From Neoarius graeffei (Eukaryota; Chordata; Actinopteri; Siluriformes; Ariidae): 64,000 bases of DNA. The stretch spans positions 4,061,001 to 4,125,000 of the forward strand of contig NC_083570.1 of the NCBI RefSeq assembly GCF_027579695.1, read 5' to 3'. The notes below the pieces were generated by a model. It did no database searches. It saw only the letters and a program-made list of their open reading frames with translations, and had not been told where the DNA came from. A program made the translations under genes and the position numbers. Below are positions 33,471 to 44,750 of the stretch, one piece after another; within the stretch, counting starts at the first letter, position 1, and each line of letters starts with the position of its first letter.

Positions 33471-36074
33471 GCAATGCTTCGAAGCCTTGATGCTGGCCCA
33501 GCAGGAAGATCACCATGAGTTATGGCATCTGCTTGTGTCAGCAGGGGCATCGACCATCACCGCACTGGCACCCTCATGATGATGGGCCCGCAGGATGATC
33601 TGGAAGCGTTCCTCACCCTCTTTGAACAAGCAGCCAAGGCGTGGGGGTGGCCACTGGAGCAGAATGCCACGTGCCTCCTCCTGCTCCTGACTGGTGAAGC
33701 ACAGTTCACAGCGCAGCAGCTCCCTGCTGACAGCCAACTGGTGTATGCTGACCTGAAGAAAGCCATCCTGTGGCGGGTCGGACGCTCCCCGGAACAACAT
33801 CACCAGCACTTCCAAATGCTGGCATTGGAGGAGGCTGGCCGGACATTTACATTTGGCCAGCAACTCCAGGAAGCCTGCTGGCAGTGGCTGAGGGTGGAAA
33901 ATCTTGACGCCGATGAGATCATCGATCTGGTGGCACTGTAACAGTTCATCTCTTGACTTCCGGAAGGAATAGTGGAATGGGTCCAGTGTCATTGCCCGGC
34001 ATCGCTGGGATGAGCCATCGAGCTGGCGGAGGACCATCTGGAGGCAGCTCCAACGGCAGGCCGATGAGGCATCTCTCCTCGCTTCTCCACTCGCTCTCTC
34101 TTCTCCCCCCTGGCTCTCTTTCCCCTCCCCACCCCGTTCCCCTACCATGGAGGTGGCGGCTGGCTCCTCCCCAACTGGCCTGTTGCACCCGTGGTGTCTT
34201 CCCATCTCCCTCTTCCGTGTCTGTGTTGTCTCCTTCTCAGGTGAGTGACTCCCATAATGCCAGTGTAGAGGGAAAGCCTGGCCGGTGTGCTGGTGCAGCG
34301 GGGAGTCGGAGCATCTCCAGAGTTGGAGCTCTGCCAGGGAGGTGGGAGCTGTGATCCGGATCCCTGACGTGCCAGAGACAGCCTCCGATCGGGCGGTCAC
34401 ATACCAGTAAGTGTTCAAGAGGATACATATCACGCGTTGGTGGATTCCAATTGGAATCAGACCTCAATTCACCAACGCCTGTTGCAAGGTGAGGCAATGG
34501 GGAGAGCACAAGCGGTGAAGGTGTTATGTGTGCATGGGGATATTCACAATTACCCTTTAGTGTCCATACATATTTTATTCCGGGACCAAATGCATAGAAT
34601 TAAGGCGGGGGTTAACCCTCGTCTCACCCACTCCGTAATTTTGGGAACTGATTGGCCAGGGTTTAAAGAATTATTGGAACTCATAATGAGAGGTGGGTCC
34701 TGCATAAATATGTCACGGAAAGTTCCCAGTGTGGCATTGACTGGGGAAGCTGTCACAGAGCCGTCTACATCAGCACTGTGTCAGAGTGATGCAAGGAGTG
34801 AGGAGCACCCTGCCTCTCCTCCATCTCTTGGGGATTCCCTTGGGAATTTCCTGTGAGAGCAGTCGTGAGATGAGACTTTATCTCCCGGGTTGGGATTCTG
34901 AAAGAAATCCTGACAGACCAAGGCACTCTGTTTATGCCATGTACACTGCGTGAACTGTATGGGTTACTGGGGATTAAGTCTATCCACTCCAGTTTCTATC
35001 ACCCACAAACGGATGGCTTTGTGGAGCGATTTAACCAAACACTCAAGAACATAATTTGGAAATTTGTAAGTGAGGATGCATGTAATTGACCTGTGCACAA
35101 AACTCCACACACTCACGCACTTAACCCAGGAAAATTTGCGGCAGGCACAAGAACGTCAAAGCCGTCTGTATGACAGGGGCATGTGCCTTAGAGAGTTCAT
35201 GCCAGGAGACAAAGTACTCATATTATTGCCCACGTCGAGTTCTAAATTAATCATGAAGTGGAAAGGACCCTTCGAGGTCACACGGCGAGTCGGGGATGTC
35301 GACTATGAGGTGAGGCAAGCGGGCCTCACAGCTAACCCAAAAAAGTGTGCAATTGAGCGGGTGGAAGTACGGTATCTGGGGTTCCATTGGGTCATGGGCA
35401 GGTGCGTCCCCAAATTAACAAGACTGCAGCAATTGCGGCCTGCCCGAGGCCCAAGACCAAAAAGGGGGTGAGACAGTTTCTGGGGCTGGCTAGCTATTAT
35501 CGTAGGTTTATACCTAATTATTCAGACATCACCAGCCCTTTAACTGATCTCACTAAAAAGGGGGCTCCTGATCCGGTCCAGTGGACGGAGCAGTGCCAAC
35601 AGGCATTCTCTAAGGTAAAAGCTGCACTGTGTGGGGGCCACTTTTGCACTCCCCTGACTTCTCTCTCCCCTTTATTTTACAGACTGACACATCAGACAGA
35701 GGGCTGGGGCCCATTTTGTCCCAGAAGGTGGAGGGTGAGGAGCACCCCGTGCTGTACATCAGCCATAAACTCTCGATGCATGAAAGCAAGTACAGCACCA
35801 TCGAAAAAGAGTGCCTTGCCATCAAGTGGGTGGTCCTTGTCCTCTGATACTACCTGCTGGGTCACTCTTTCACTCTCTGTTCGGACCATGCGCCCCTCTA
35901 GTTGCTCCACTGCATGAAGGATACCAATGTGCTGATCACCCGCCCTCCAGCTGTTTAAGTTTGAGGTGGTCCACAGGCTGGGGGCACAGATAGTGGTGGC
36001 GGACTCCCTGTCCCATCAGGGGGAGTCTGCTTCAGGCCGGACGGCTCCCCGGCCTGAGTCGGACAGTGGGGGTA
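33471..36074 (+). pseudogene. Gmr1-like gypsy copy C gag-pol with internal deletions
   Basis: It starts inside gag (33522-33941 is open), passes a degraded zinc knuckle and a protease with DSN in place of DSG (34437-34856). It jumps near 34870 over the integrase N-terminus and first Asp to ISRVGI-type sequence. It jumps again near 35318 from the end of the GPF module (VGDVDYEVR) straight to the post-RT thumb (QAGLTANPKKC), losing the whole RT core. RNase H follows to about 36050 with stops. The 5' LTR is missing because copy B abuts it. Confidence 0.82.
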
Positions 36075-36447
36075 TGTGGCAACGGGGGCATGGCCAAGTG
36101 GTAGTTTGTGAATGGAGGGCGGGGTCGGGGAAGGTAAGTGGCTAAATCATTACACCTGGTGTCCATTAATGTATGTGGGTGTGTTTGTTTGTTTGTCACA
36201 GGGATTGAGCATAGAAGGAGGGGGAGAGCAGAGAAAAGGGGATCCCCGGCCCCAACATGTGTGTGTGACTGACTGACTGACTGAATGAATGAATGAATGA
36301 ATGAATGAATCAATCAATCAATCAATCAAGCAAGCAAGCAAGCAAGCAAGCTGAAAAGCTAAAATAAGGACAATAAAATGTATGTATGTGAACATCAACT
36401 CTCGCCTGCCGTGCTTCTGTGCTCCACCCACATCAGGAACTGTTACA
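36075..36447 (+). repeat. 3' LTR of gypsy copy C
   Basis: It begins TGTGGCAA after GTGGGGGTA and ends GAACTGTTACA (373 bp). It is enlarged relative to the family by a tetranucleotide array. Confidence 0.85.
36265..36351. repeat. Mosaic tetranucleotide array inside an LTR
   Basis: Successive blocks of ACTG, AATG, AATC and AAGC repeats change one base at a time. They lie within the LTR upstream of its AATAAA signal. Confidence 0.88.
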
Positions 36448-36678
36448 GCCATCAATAAATAAACTTGATTACTTGATCTGTGTTACATTAGCATGAGGAC
36501 TAGCTCAGAGGTTTATTTATTCCTGATTCATTTTTGTAGCCAGTTTGCTCCGTTGACCAAAATACTTTCACTAAAATACTGATTTAAAATGAATTAACAA
36601 ACTGTATCACCTTTACCTTTTTCCAACTTTTAGACAACCTGATGATGCTTTTGCCTTCGTTTCCGTTTCTCTCCACAG

Positions 36679-36741
36679 CTGCAGCAGTTCAGCAGACGAT
36701 TTCACCACCACAGCCAGAAAGCAGAGAAGATTTTCTGAAAT
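36679..36741 (+). pseudogene. Isolated TRIM exon-5-like exon on the plus strand
   Basis: After the acceptor CTCTCCACAG the frame reads AAVQQTISPPQPESREDFLK and stops at AAAT|GTCCAT. Position, length (63 nt), phase and sequence match the short TRIM exon at 44862-44921 (60 nt), but on the opposite strand and more diverged. No neighbouring TRIM exon is seen on plus, so it is a stray piece of an inverted TRIM paralogue. Confidence 0.6.
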
Positions 36742-36861
36742 GTCCATCTGAACACACACACACAAACAAAAGACAAAAGTTTTCTTTGAGACTGACTGAA
36801 GGAAATGAAATGGTTTGAGTTAAATGCATCGCAATTTATCTTGTATAAATGCTCACTAGAC

Positions 36862-37972
36862 CAGGGGTTCCCAAACTTTTCCATGCCAAGGCCCCCCAAA
36901 CAGCATTAGCTTCTGGCCAGGGACCCCCTTTGCAAATCCACAGACAATGCTACAAAATATGTAAAGAAACATCAACTTTTAGAATGTTTTCTCTTACTTT
37001 TATTCAATATTCAATAATTGTTACATTTGTTTAGCATCAGAATATTATTAACTAACATGTTTTCAACACGGCGGCACGGTGGTGTAGTGGTTAGCGCTGT
37101 CGCCTCACAGCAAGAAGGTCCTGGGTTCAAGCCCCGGGGCCGGCGAGGGCCTTTCTGTGTGGAGTTTGCATGTTCTCCCCGTGTCCGCGTGGGTTTTCTC
37201 CGGGTGCTCCGGTTTCCCCCACAGTCCAAAGACATGCAGGTTAGGTTAACTGGTGACTCTAAATTGAGCGTAGGTGTGAATGTGAGTGTGAATGGTTGTC
37301 TGTGTCTATGTGTCAGCCCTGTGATGACCTGGCGACTTGTCCAGGGTGTACCCCGCCTTTCGCCCGTAGTCAGCTGGGATAGGCTCCAGCTTGCCTGCGA
37401 CCCTGTAGAAGGATAAAGCAGCTAGAGATAATGAGATGAGATAATGAATGTTTTCAACACAAATATTTTCGCACTGAACAATAAACTTTTCAAAAACTGT
37501 TGATAAGAACAGCACAAAAGAAATCAAACCACTCTCAATTTTGTGTGTGTGTGTGTCTGGGAGTGACAGACGGTTTATGCTAGTGGGAGGGATGGGCTTT
37601 GTGGCTCCTACATAGTTTGTCAACCCTGGGCTTAATCTCCGTCAGTGCCATACGCATGTCATTGTCCACATGTAGACGTGCTCTATGTTTGGTTTTGAGT
37701 ACCTTTAAAGTTGAAAAGCCAGACTCACACAAGTAGGTTGTAACAAAAGGGAGAAGGCATTTCAATGCCTTGTCAGCCAAGCTGGGATAGTCCTTTTTTA
37801 CATGTAGCCAGTAGTTAGACAGGGGAAGAGCCTCAAAGTCCATTTTTAAATCCCCTGAGTTTGTCATCTCAATCAGCTCCTCCTCTGACTTTAAGTCCAG
37901 ACTAGAACCGACACCAGGGGCAAAGGGGTTCCTAACCCAGTTTAAATGTGTGTTTTCGAGGTCAGGGAAATC
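36862..37972 (-). pseudogene. hAT (Charlie-like) remnant with C-terminal domain
   Basis: The left end CAGGGGTTCCCAAACTTTT is a classic hAT-Charlie terminal repeat. The minus frame 37867-37580 encodes the hAT dimerisation domain (LLPFVTTYLCESGFSTLK) used by transposases of the SCAND3/ZBED5-related group. The rest of the transposase is deleted, and a SINE sits in the 3' part at 37070-37447. The right end is not clear. Confidence 0.72.
37070..37447 (+). mobile_element. tRNA-like SINE, copy 7, with target duplication
   Basis: A perfect 13-bp direct repeat ATGTTTTCAACAC flanks it (37057-37069 and 37448-37460), fixing the ends of the SINE: GGCGGCACGG ... GAGATGAGATAATGA. Length is 378 bp. This is the cleanest retroposition signature among the twelve copies. 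Confidence 0.93.
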
Positions 37973-38352
37973 TCATCTCATCTCATCTCATTATCTCTAG
38001 CCGCTTTATCCTTCTACAGGGTCGCAGGCAAGCTGGAGCCTATCCCAGCTGACTACGGGCGAAAGGCGGGGTACACCCTGGACAAGTCGCCAGGTCATCA
38101 CAGGGCTGACACATAGACACAGACAACCATTCACACTCACATTCACACCTACGGTCAATTTAGAGTCACCAGTTAACCTAACCTGCATGTCTTTGGACTG
38201 TGGGGGAAACCGGAGCACCCGGAGGAAACCCACGCGGACACGGGGAGAACATGCAAACTCCACACAGAAAGGCCCTCGCTGGCCACGGGGCTCGAACCCG
38301 GACCTTCTTGCTGTGAGGCGACAGCGCTAACCACTACACCACCGTGCCGCCC
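37969..38352 (-). mobile_element. tRNA-like SINE, copy 8
   Basis: Full-length minus-strand SINE with a tail of repeated ATCTC units at the left. Confidence 0.88.
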
Positions 38353-38621
38353 ACATGTAGGCTATATCTCTAAAATTGTATGCACTATAGCATGAACTTA
38401 AAAAGTAGATATGTGACCTCAACATAGCCTCGGTCAGAATCAACCTTACTAACCATTTCCCACAACTGAATAAATAAAGCAAGAAGATGTGTACAATAGT
38501 GAACAATTTAATGGAAGGTGCAACAGGCTGTTCAACACAGCAATATGGCCAAACTGTCAGAATGGTATGTTAAACAGAAACAAAAAAGAGACAAGTGATT
38601 TGAGAATATATACCAGTACCT

Positions 38622-39219
38622 CGGAAGCCGAGAGAGACCCTTCATATAATCCTTTTTTTTTATTCACCTTGTTATCACGAGATAACGACATAATTAATTC
38701 AGGATGTCGAGAAAACAACACAACTAATTCGAGATCTCAAGAAAACAAAACAATTATTTCATGATCTCGAGTAAACAGCTGAGAAATGGTTCATTCAGGT
38801 GCGCCAAGAGACTTGTGATATGCTGACTGTGGGGCTATTTCTCATTCTGTATAGACGCAACTTTGGTCATTAGAATGTCTGGAATAATTGATCACCTAAT
38901 AAGGCAATATTTTGATCAGGGGTTGACACAGGGAGAGATTGCATTAAGTCTTTTAATAAGGGATAATTTCAAAATTAGTCCGCGGCACCTCCGCAGAAGA
39001 CTGGCCCGGCTTCCTCTCTACCGACAGAGATACAGTGATCCAGCTGAGATCATGAAATAATTGTTTTGTTTTCTCGAGATCTCGGAATAACGGTTTTGTT
39101 TTCTCGAGATCTCGAATTAGTTGTGTTGTTTTCTTGAGATCCTGAATTAATTATGTCATTATCTCGGGATAACAAGGTGAATAAAAAAAGATTATATGAA
39201 GGGCCACTCACGGCTTCCG
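38622..39219 (+). mobile_element. ~600-bp element with ~150-bp inverted repeats and an HTH frame
   Basis: The ends CGGAAGCCG ... CCCTTCATATAATC and their inverse match over about 150 bp. The arms contain several copies of a unit built around GAGATCTCGA and GAAAACAA. The single frame inside is a helix-turn-helix-like protein. It looks like a shortened derivative of a larger transposon. Confidence 0.7.
38863..39060 (+). CDS. Small HTH protein, N-terminus of an integrase-like transposase
   Basis: The 65 codons contain IIDHLIRQYFDQGLTQGEI and SPRHLRRRLARLPLYRQR, the pattern of the N-terminal helix-turn-helix of rve-integrase-type transposase proteins common in fish. The usual integrase core is absent. 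The last codons and stop are supplied by the right inverted repeat. Either it is a dead fragment or a short DNA-binding product. Confidence 0.5.
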   Translation: MVIRMSGIIDHLIRQYFDQGLTQGEIALSLLIRDNFKISPRHLRRRLARLPLYRQRYSDPAEIMK

Positions 39220-39804
39220 TAAATATACACTCAAACAAAACAGCAGTAAAGGAGGAGAGGGGCGACAGCCCGAGGAAAGCCCCCACAGGAGCGCACAGCA
39301 TTTGCAACATAGGCTACCCAACTCAGTACAAGAACAAAGCACTTACAGCGTGTGCAGTAGGCTTCGTGCGCGTTGTTCTGCGCCTCTCGGAGGAAGGGGT
39401 AGGTGCCCTGTAAACCTTTGGAAAAGGTACATTTTCTTTTCAGCATAATTGCTGCAGCATTACTGCTGCTAGCTGCTAGACAAAGAACATTCGCGCCAGT
39501 TAATGTTTATTTTATTGTTGCATGGCAACACGTTCTGTTGTCTGGAATAATGTGGCTAAATAAACACCCATGCCACAGGGCCAGGGGGCAGTAACCAGGA
39601 AAGTTTGCGATTCCTGTCAATTCATCAAAATAGTAAATGCAGACATTTCTCCGCTAATGATTCCCATGCTGCTCAGTCGCAAACGTCATGAGTGGTGAAA
39701 ACCAGGACATATCCGTGTCCCGACAGACTTTTGTCGGGACTCGGGACACACAACCCCAAATCGGGACTGTCCCGGTAAAACTGGGACATCTGGTCACCCT
39801 AAAT
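39220..39804. other. No gene seen; end of a repeat at 39800
   Basis: Mostly anonymous. The right end reads CTGGGACATCTGGTCACCCTA, which resembles an inverted end of a dispersed vertebrate hAT-type repeat. The other end was not found. Confidence 0.45.
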
Positions 39805-40020
39805 AAAGAAACCATTTAATGACCTAAAACCCTGATTTGGAACAGAGTGTGTGAGGGTTTCTGAAATACATGAGGGTGCAGATCCACTGAGAGCTCTGTA
39901 AACCTGTCAGAGAGTTTATGATGGAAGATTTCAGGAAATAAACGACAGAGATGAGAATTGTGTGAACAGTAGTTTCACCAGCAGAGGGCACAAATGAGCA
40001 GTCGTGGAAATGCCAAAATG
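39805..40020. other. Third copy of the TRIM 5' flank block
   Basis: It matches about 5030-5255 and 57350-57560 (AAGAAACCA ... GCAGTCGTGGAAATGCC). No TRIM exon 1 is adjacent on its left, so it is the outer edge of TRIM unit 2 after loss of exon 1. Confidence 0.75.
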
Positions 40021-40903
40021 CCATTATCTGTCTTTAAACGCTTTAAAAATAGAGATTTTTTGGTGATTTTGTGTAAATTTTGGCACCTTTTAGTGAGTCT
40101 GTGCTGTTAAAATCACTGTAGCGTCGAATGTTTGTGTGTATTCGGTACATTAGTGATGTTTAAAGCTTGTTGGTGCCTAATGCTAACCGGTTAGCCTGTG
40201 TGAGTAGAATGGTGATGTATGATGGAGTGCAGTAGCTTTACATGGTGAACATTTTACAGTCTCTCTGTCACTAGTATTGGGAGTTATTGCTAAAGATAAT
40301 ATAGTTCATAAATCTGAATGAACTGAATCTTGTGTTAATTATTTTTATTTCAGTTGTTTTCCATGAGTGTGAATGTGCATGAGGAGAAAATTAGGAGCAG
40401 AAGTGGAGTAAAGTCTTTAACTGAGTTTATAAAACACTATAAAGCACAAACAAATCTCCAAACTTTTATTGACTGCATTTTCATTTCTATCATTACAATG
40501 AGCTCTTTATAAATCTTAAAGATACAAAACATGTTTTTTTTCCTTTTCACTGGATATCAAGTCTATTATTCTTGTTTCTGTGCTTTAATTATATTTAAAA
40601 CTTCCAATCAAATCCATTTTAGTAAAATGTAGAGCTGCAACTGCTGATTATTCTGATATTCAATTCATCTGTCAACTATTTTTCATTAATTGATTTGTTT
40701 ATTCATTTTTAATACAACAATATGTAAAATATATATTTGCAGCATTTTAATCAGCTCTAGTACAGAACTCTTTCTGAACTCAGCTGAATTAAATAACAGC
40801 TCACTAACTACAATACAACCTTCCTGACATTTATCAGATAATCTCTAACAGGATCGGAATATTATCAAGTGCTCACATCAGCCAAATGAGCCATTCAGAC
40901 TAA
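40021..40903. other. No gene seen
   Basis: AT-rich intergenic DNA without a convincing frame or repeat. Confidence 0.5.
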
Positions 40904-41660
40904 TGCAAGGTGAGATTATTATATACAATGTTTCCAGAAATGTTTGTAGATTGTAAAATATAAATTAAAAGAGAATGTGATTCTTTGCAAATCATGAAAA
41001 TGCTATATTTCATTGAAAATAGTACAAAGACAACATATCAAATGTTAAAGCAGAGAATTTTTTTTTTTTAAATATACACTCATTTAGAATTTGATGCAAG
41101 CAACGCGTTTCAAGAAAGTTCCAGAAAGAACGGGGCATGTTTACCACTGTGTTCCATCACCTCTACTTTTAACAACACTCTGTAAACGTTTGGGAACTGA
41201 AGAGACTGCTGTCGTTTTGGAAGTGAAATGTCCCATTCTTCCCTGATATATACTTTCAGTTGCTCCTTCATCAAGTTTTCTGTTTTGTTTAATCTGGGCC
41301 AGATGTTTTCAGTGGGAGACAGATCTGGATTTCAGGCAGGCCAGTTTAGCACCCAGACTCTTTTATGACTGAGCCATGCAGTTGTAATGCATGCAGAATG
41401 CGGTTTGACTTTGACTTGCTGAAATAAGCCAGGCCTTCCCTGAACAAGACATCATCTGGATGTTGCTCCAAAAACTGTAAATATAATTCAGCATTAATGG
41501 TGCCTGCCCAGATGTGCACTCTACACATGCCATGTGCACTAATGCACCCACATGCCATCATAGATGCTGGCTTTTGAACTGTGCACTGATAACAAGCTGG
41601 ATGGACAGTCCCTATACTCTTTAGCCTAGAGGATGCAGTGTCAATGATTTTCATTTGTGA
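40904..41660 (-). pseudogene. Tc1-like transposase remnant
   Basis: Minus frame 41654-41346 carries VQKPASMMACGCISAHGM and a shortened DDE region. It resembles the Tc1 at 22.4-24.8 kb. Non-coding sequence to about 40904 contains CAAAGACAACATATCAAATG, shared with that family's 5' region. Deletions remove most of the transposase. Confidence 0.7.
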
Positions 41661-42299
41661 AAAAGTTACTGAAGAGGCAACATTGCTGTGAGAATCACTT
41701 ATTCACAATCTCCCTTTTCTACAACAGCAACTCTGACAGAAGTACAGCTACAGTTATAACATGTGTATACACTCATTCTAATGAGTTAGCATTTCTACAT
41801 TTTCAGCTCATTCATCAGGACTTACACAGAGAAAATGCCACACCACATAATCTAGGACAACTAATAAACAGATCAAAAATGTGTAATTTAACAAAGAAAA
41901 TCTAATTACTTTTTTTAAAAAGTGGAGATTCTGCAGTTGCTGCACACCCACCCCTCTTCTAAAGGGGATGAGGTGTAGTGGGTGAAGATGTTCCACCAAA
42001 AGCAAGAGTTTTTTCATTAACTTGGCTATTCGTGCATAAAAATGCTTTTTATCTTTCTTGAGCCCCAACTCACAAATCTAAGCTTGAAGGTTGATTATAT
42101 ATATGGTAATTACATTTTCAGCTTGGGTTTTATAAAGCTCATGAGCTGACATCGTTCCTGCTTAGAATTATGACTAGGATACAATCAATCTCAGAATTCC
42201 AAACATGACTTGAAAAGGGGGGCAATTCAGTATTACGAACTTTTCTGGATAACAAACTATTTGGACGTCCCCCAAGGAGTTGATTAACGCGGGGTTGTA
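41661..42299. other. No gene seen
   Basis: Anonymous AT-rich DNA. Confidence 0.5.
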
Positions 42300-42497
42300 G
42301 TGTGTTTTATTTTTATATAGTATGACCTTAAAATGTTGTTCTGTTCTGGCTTTATTACTGTTTATTAGTTATTTAATGAGAGGCTGCTTAATATGAAACA
42401 AATAGAAATTTATTATGCTAAAGTCATGAGAGATCATTTTCTTTTTAAAATTTGAGTTTCTTGTCTGACAGTTAATTTTTAACATTCCCTTTTTAAA
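42300..42497 (-). other. 3' flank of TRIM unit 3
   Basis: It matches about 18765-18935 and 19311-19345 downstream of TRIM unit 2. The match resumes at about 44070 (GTCCAGCTGGATTGTGTTC), so about 1.5 kb in between is an insertion. Confidence 0.7.
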
Positions 42498-44030
42498 AGT
42501 AGACGGCCTTTTGATTTCATAAAATCGCTGAAATTTAGTTCTCTCTCAAATTTGGTCATTGTGATATATGGTTATTTCTGTAATATATATATATATAAAC
42601 CCAGGCCATTTTGTGGCTGGTAAGTTATTTATTTTGAGGGGATTCCTCGCAAATAATGTGCAAGAAATCACTCGCTTCGCACAGTCAAGCAGACAGAGGA
42701 AGTCCAGTGTGCGCCTGCGCAGGTTTTCATTGACCATGCACTGACCCAGTTATGTCATTTTGCCATGAGATGATGAGCTAATCTCAATAATATTCACATT
42801 GCAACTTCAGTATTCAAGTTGTGACAGAAAATATGAAGGAGCCAGTGGACCCTACACCTCAAATGCTGGTTAGTCTGTTTCTCCCTATCGTAAATATTGT
42901 AATTAGTGAAGAACATGCTGCAATTAGCTTGAATATGTATCTTTTTGAGGCAAACTTGAACCTGGTCACTCATCTTGTTGAAGTCCTTTTTTCACTGAGC
43001 GTATTCTAGCCAATTATTCAGAACAAAAATTATGTATTGATTTCACAATGTAAATATTATTCCCGTGCATTAGATAGTTTACGTAGAAGATTCTTTTTTT
43101 ATCATTGCGATGGTGAAGACCGCTGAGCAAAAATGTGTGTAATTAGGCTATGCACCTATATTGCACAATTTCTGGTGAACACCCTCTCGATTCACTATCA
43201 TACTGTGCAGTTTATTTCATTGAGCAAGACAGTATACGGTTCTTTTTCACTGTGGCAGCGAAGGCGTGGTCAAGCACTGGTTTGTGAATGGCATGCAAGC
43301 CTGGTGAAGGTGCTATGTGTGTGTGTGTGTGTGCAGTGTGAATTTCTTCCCCTGGCTGAAATCACGTTGGTGCAGTGGCACACAGTTTATTTTGAACCTG
43401 CTAAAAAGCGTGTTTTGTGTTAAGTGACAGTTTAAAAAATAAAAACTAAAGTGACATTGAGCCCACCTGCCTGTTTCAGTGTTCACTATATAAGCGAAGC
43501 CGTTCCATTCATCTTTTTGATTTTTGTATTTGCTCATGTTTTTGCCAAATGTAGTGATCAGAAGTAATAGCTTTTGGAATATGAACCCTCCACTACATTT
43601 GTAATGCCACTAATACACTTTCCTAAACTCGACTTTTGTATAACCTCGTGAATTTCCTGTATAACCCACCCGTGTCAGACATGAGCCCGAGTAGAGAAAA
43701 AAATCTTTAAAGTTTGATTGAAGGAGTGACAGGATGTCTGATCTGTTCTCTCAGGTTGCAAATTTGTATCCCACAACAGGGAAACCCCGCCACGTTATGC
43801 ATGACATAGCATCTTGGATTAGGTCACGGTGAGGCAAGAAAAAAATGGCAGAGAATTTAGGGCCACGTGGCTCGAAATTCATTAATTGTTCTTTTAGGGA
43901 AAAAAAGTAATAAAATTTGAAGTCCGAGTTGCGAATTCAGTAGCATTTGGTCCACTAAAAAAGAATTGGGTGTCAGGGAAAATTATTTTTATGGCCTAAA
44001 TTAAAAAAAAATCTGAGAGGCAGTCTACCT
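42498..44030. mobile_element. 1.5-kb insertion with degenerate inverted ends
   Basis: It is absent from the paralogous flank of TRIM unit 2. The left end AGTAGACGGCCTTTTGATTTC and the reverse complement of the right end GGTAGACTGCCTCTCAGATTT are similar. No transposase is seen. It contains a gypsy-LTR-like stretch at 43251-43481. Confidence 0.5.
43251..43481 (+). repeat. LTR-like fragment of the Gmr1-like family
   Basis: The start TGTGGCAGCG and GTGGTCAAGCACTGG match the gypsy LTR start. TTCAC occurs on both sides (43246-43250, 43482-43486). The 3' half is diverged and the right end does not read CA, so the solo-LTR call is weak. Confidence 0.45.
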
Positions 44031-44190
44031 GTAATTATTATACATTTACATTATACATGCTTTAACTTAAATAATAAAGTGACTGTTTTTTGTCCAGCTG
44101 GATTGTGTTCTAATAAAACAGACGATTGACCAACAACGTGGCAACGTGCAGGAATTTTACATAAAAAAGAAAAAAAAAACACTTTTTTTT

Positions 44191-44750
44191 TTACGATGGA
44201 TCACACAATCTCACAGTAGAACCAGAAAACCAGTAGAACGCTAACCCAGAAACTTTGAAGAACCCAAACCCAGCATATAGAGTCTGAGTGAATGTGGTGT
44301 GGACTCTGTGGAGGAGCTTCATCGTGTCAGAGACGCTGTAGAAGGACAGAGTTCCTGCACTGTGATCCACATACACTCCTATTCTGGAGGGTGATGGAAC
44401 TTTGAGCTCAGTCTTAATGTTGTTGTGCCAGAAAGAAAGAGAAGAAGAAGAACACCACAGACTCCAGGACTGATTGTTGCCTCCAAACCCACACTCATTA
44501 CCCAGTCCTTTCCTGACGATGTCTTTATATGAGACTGATATGGAGACACCACCAGCACCGCTCCACTCCACCTCCCAGTAACAGCGTCCACACACACTCT
44601 CCTTACACAACACCTGACAGTTGGAATCAAATCTCTCTGGATGATCAGAGTAACGCTGCTCTCTCCCACTATCTCTCACTGCTCTGTTCTTCTCAGACAG
44701 AATGAGGTGACGATGTGCCGTGTTGGGATCCAGAGTCAGATAACAGAAAT
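44191..44750 (-). CDS. TRIM unit 3 exon 6: B30.2 (PRY-SPRY)
   Basis: Acceptor TTATTTCAG precedes 44750 and the stop is at 44191-44193. The PRY part has LTLDPNTAHRHLILSE, and the SPRY part has GRCYWEVEWSG and RIGVYVDHSAGTLSFYSV. The domain is complete at about 186 residues. This is the exon that is broken three times in unit 2. Confidence 0.88.

Noticed and set aside
42546..44030. Short frames in the 1.5-kb insertion
   Set aside because: None resembles a known protein and none is shared with another copy.
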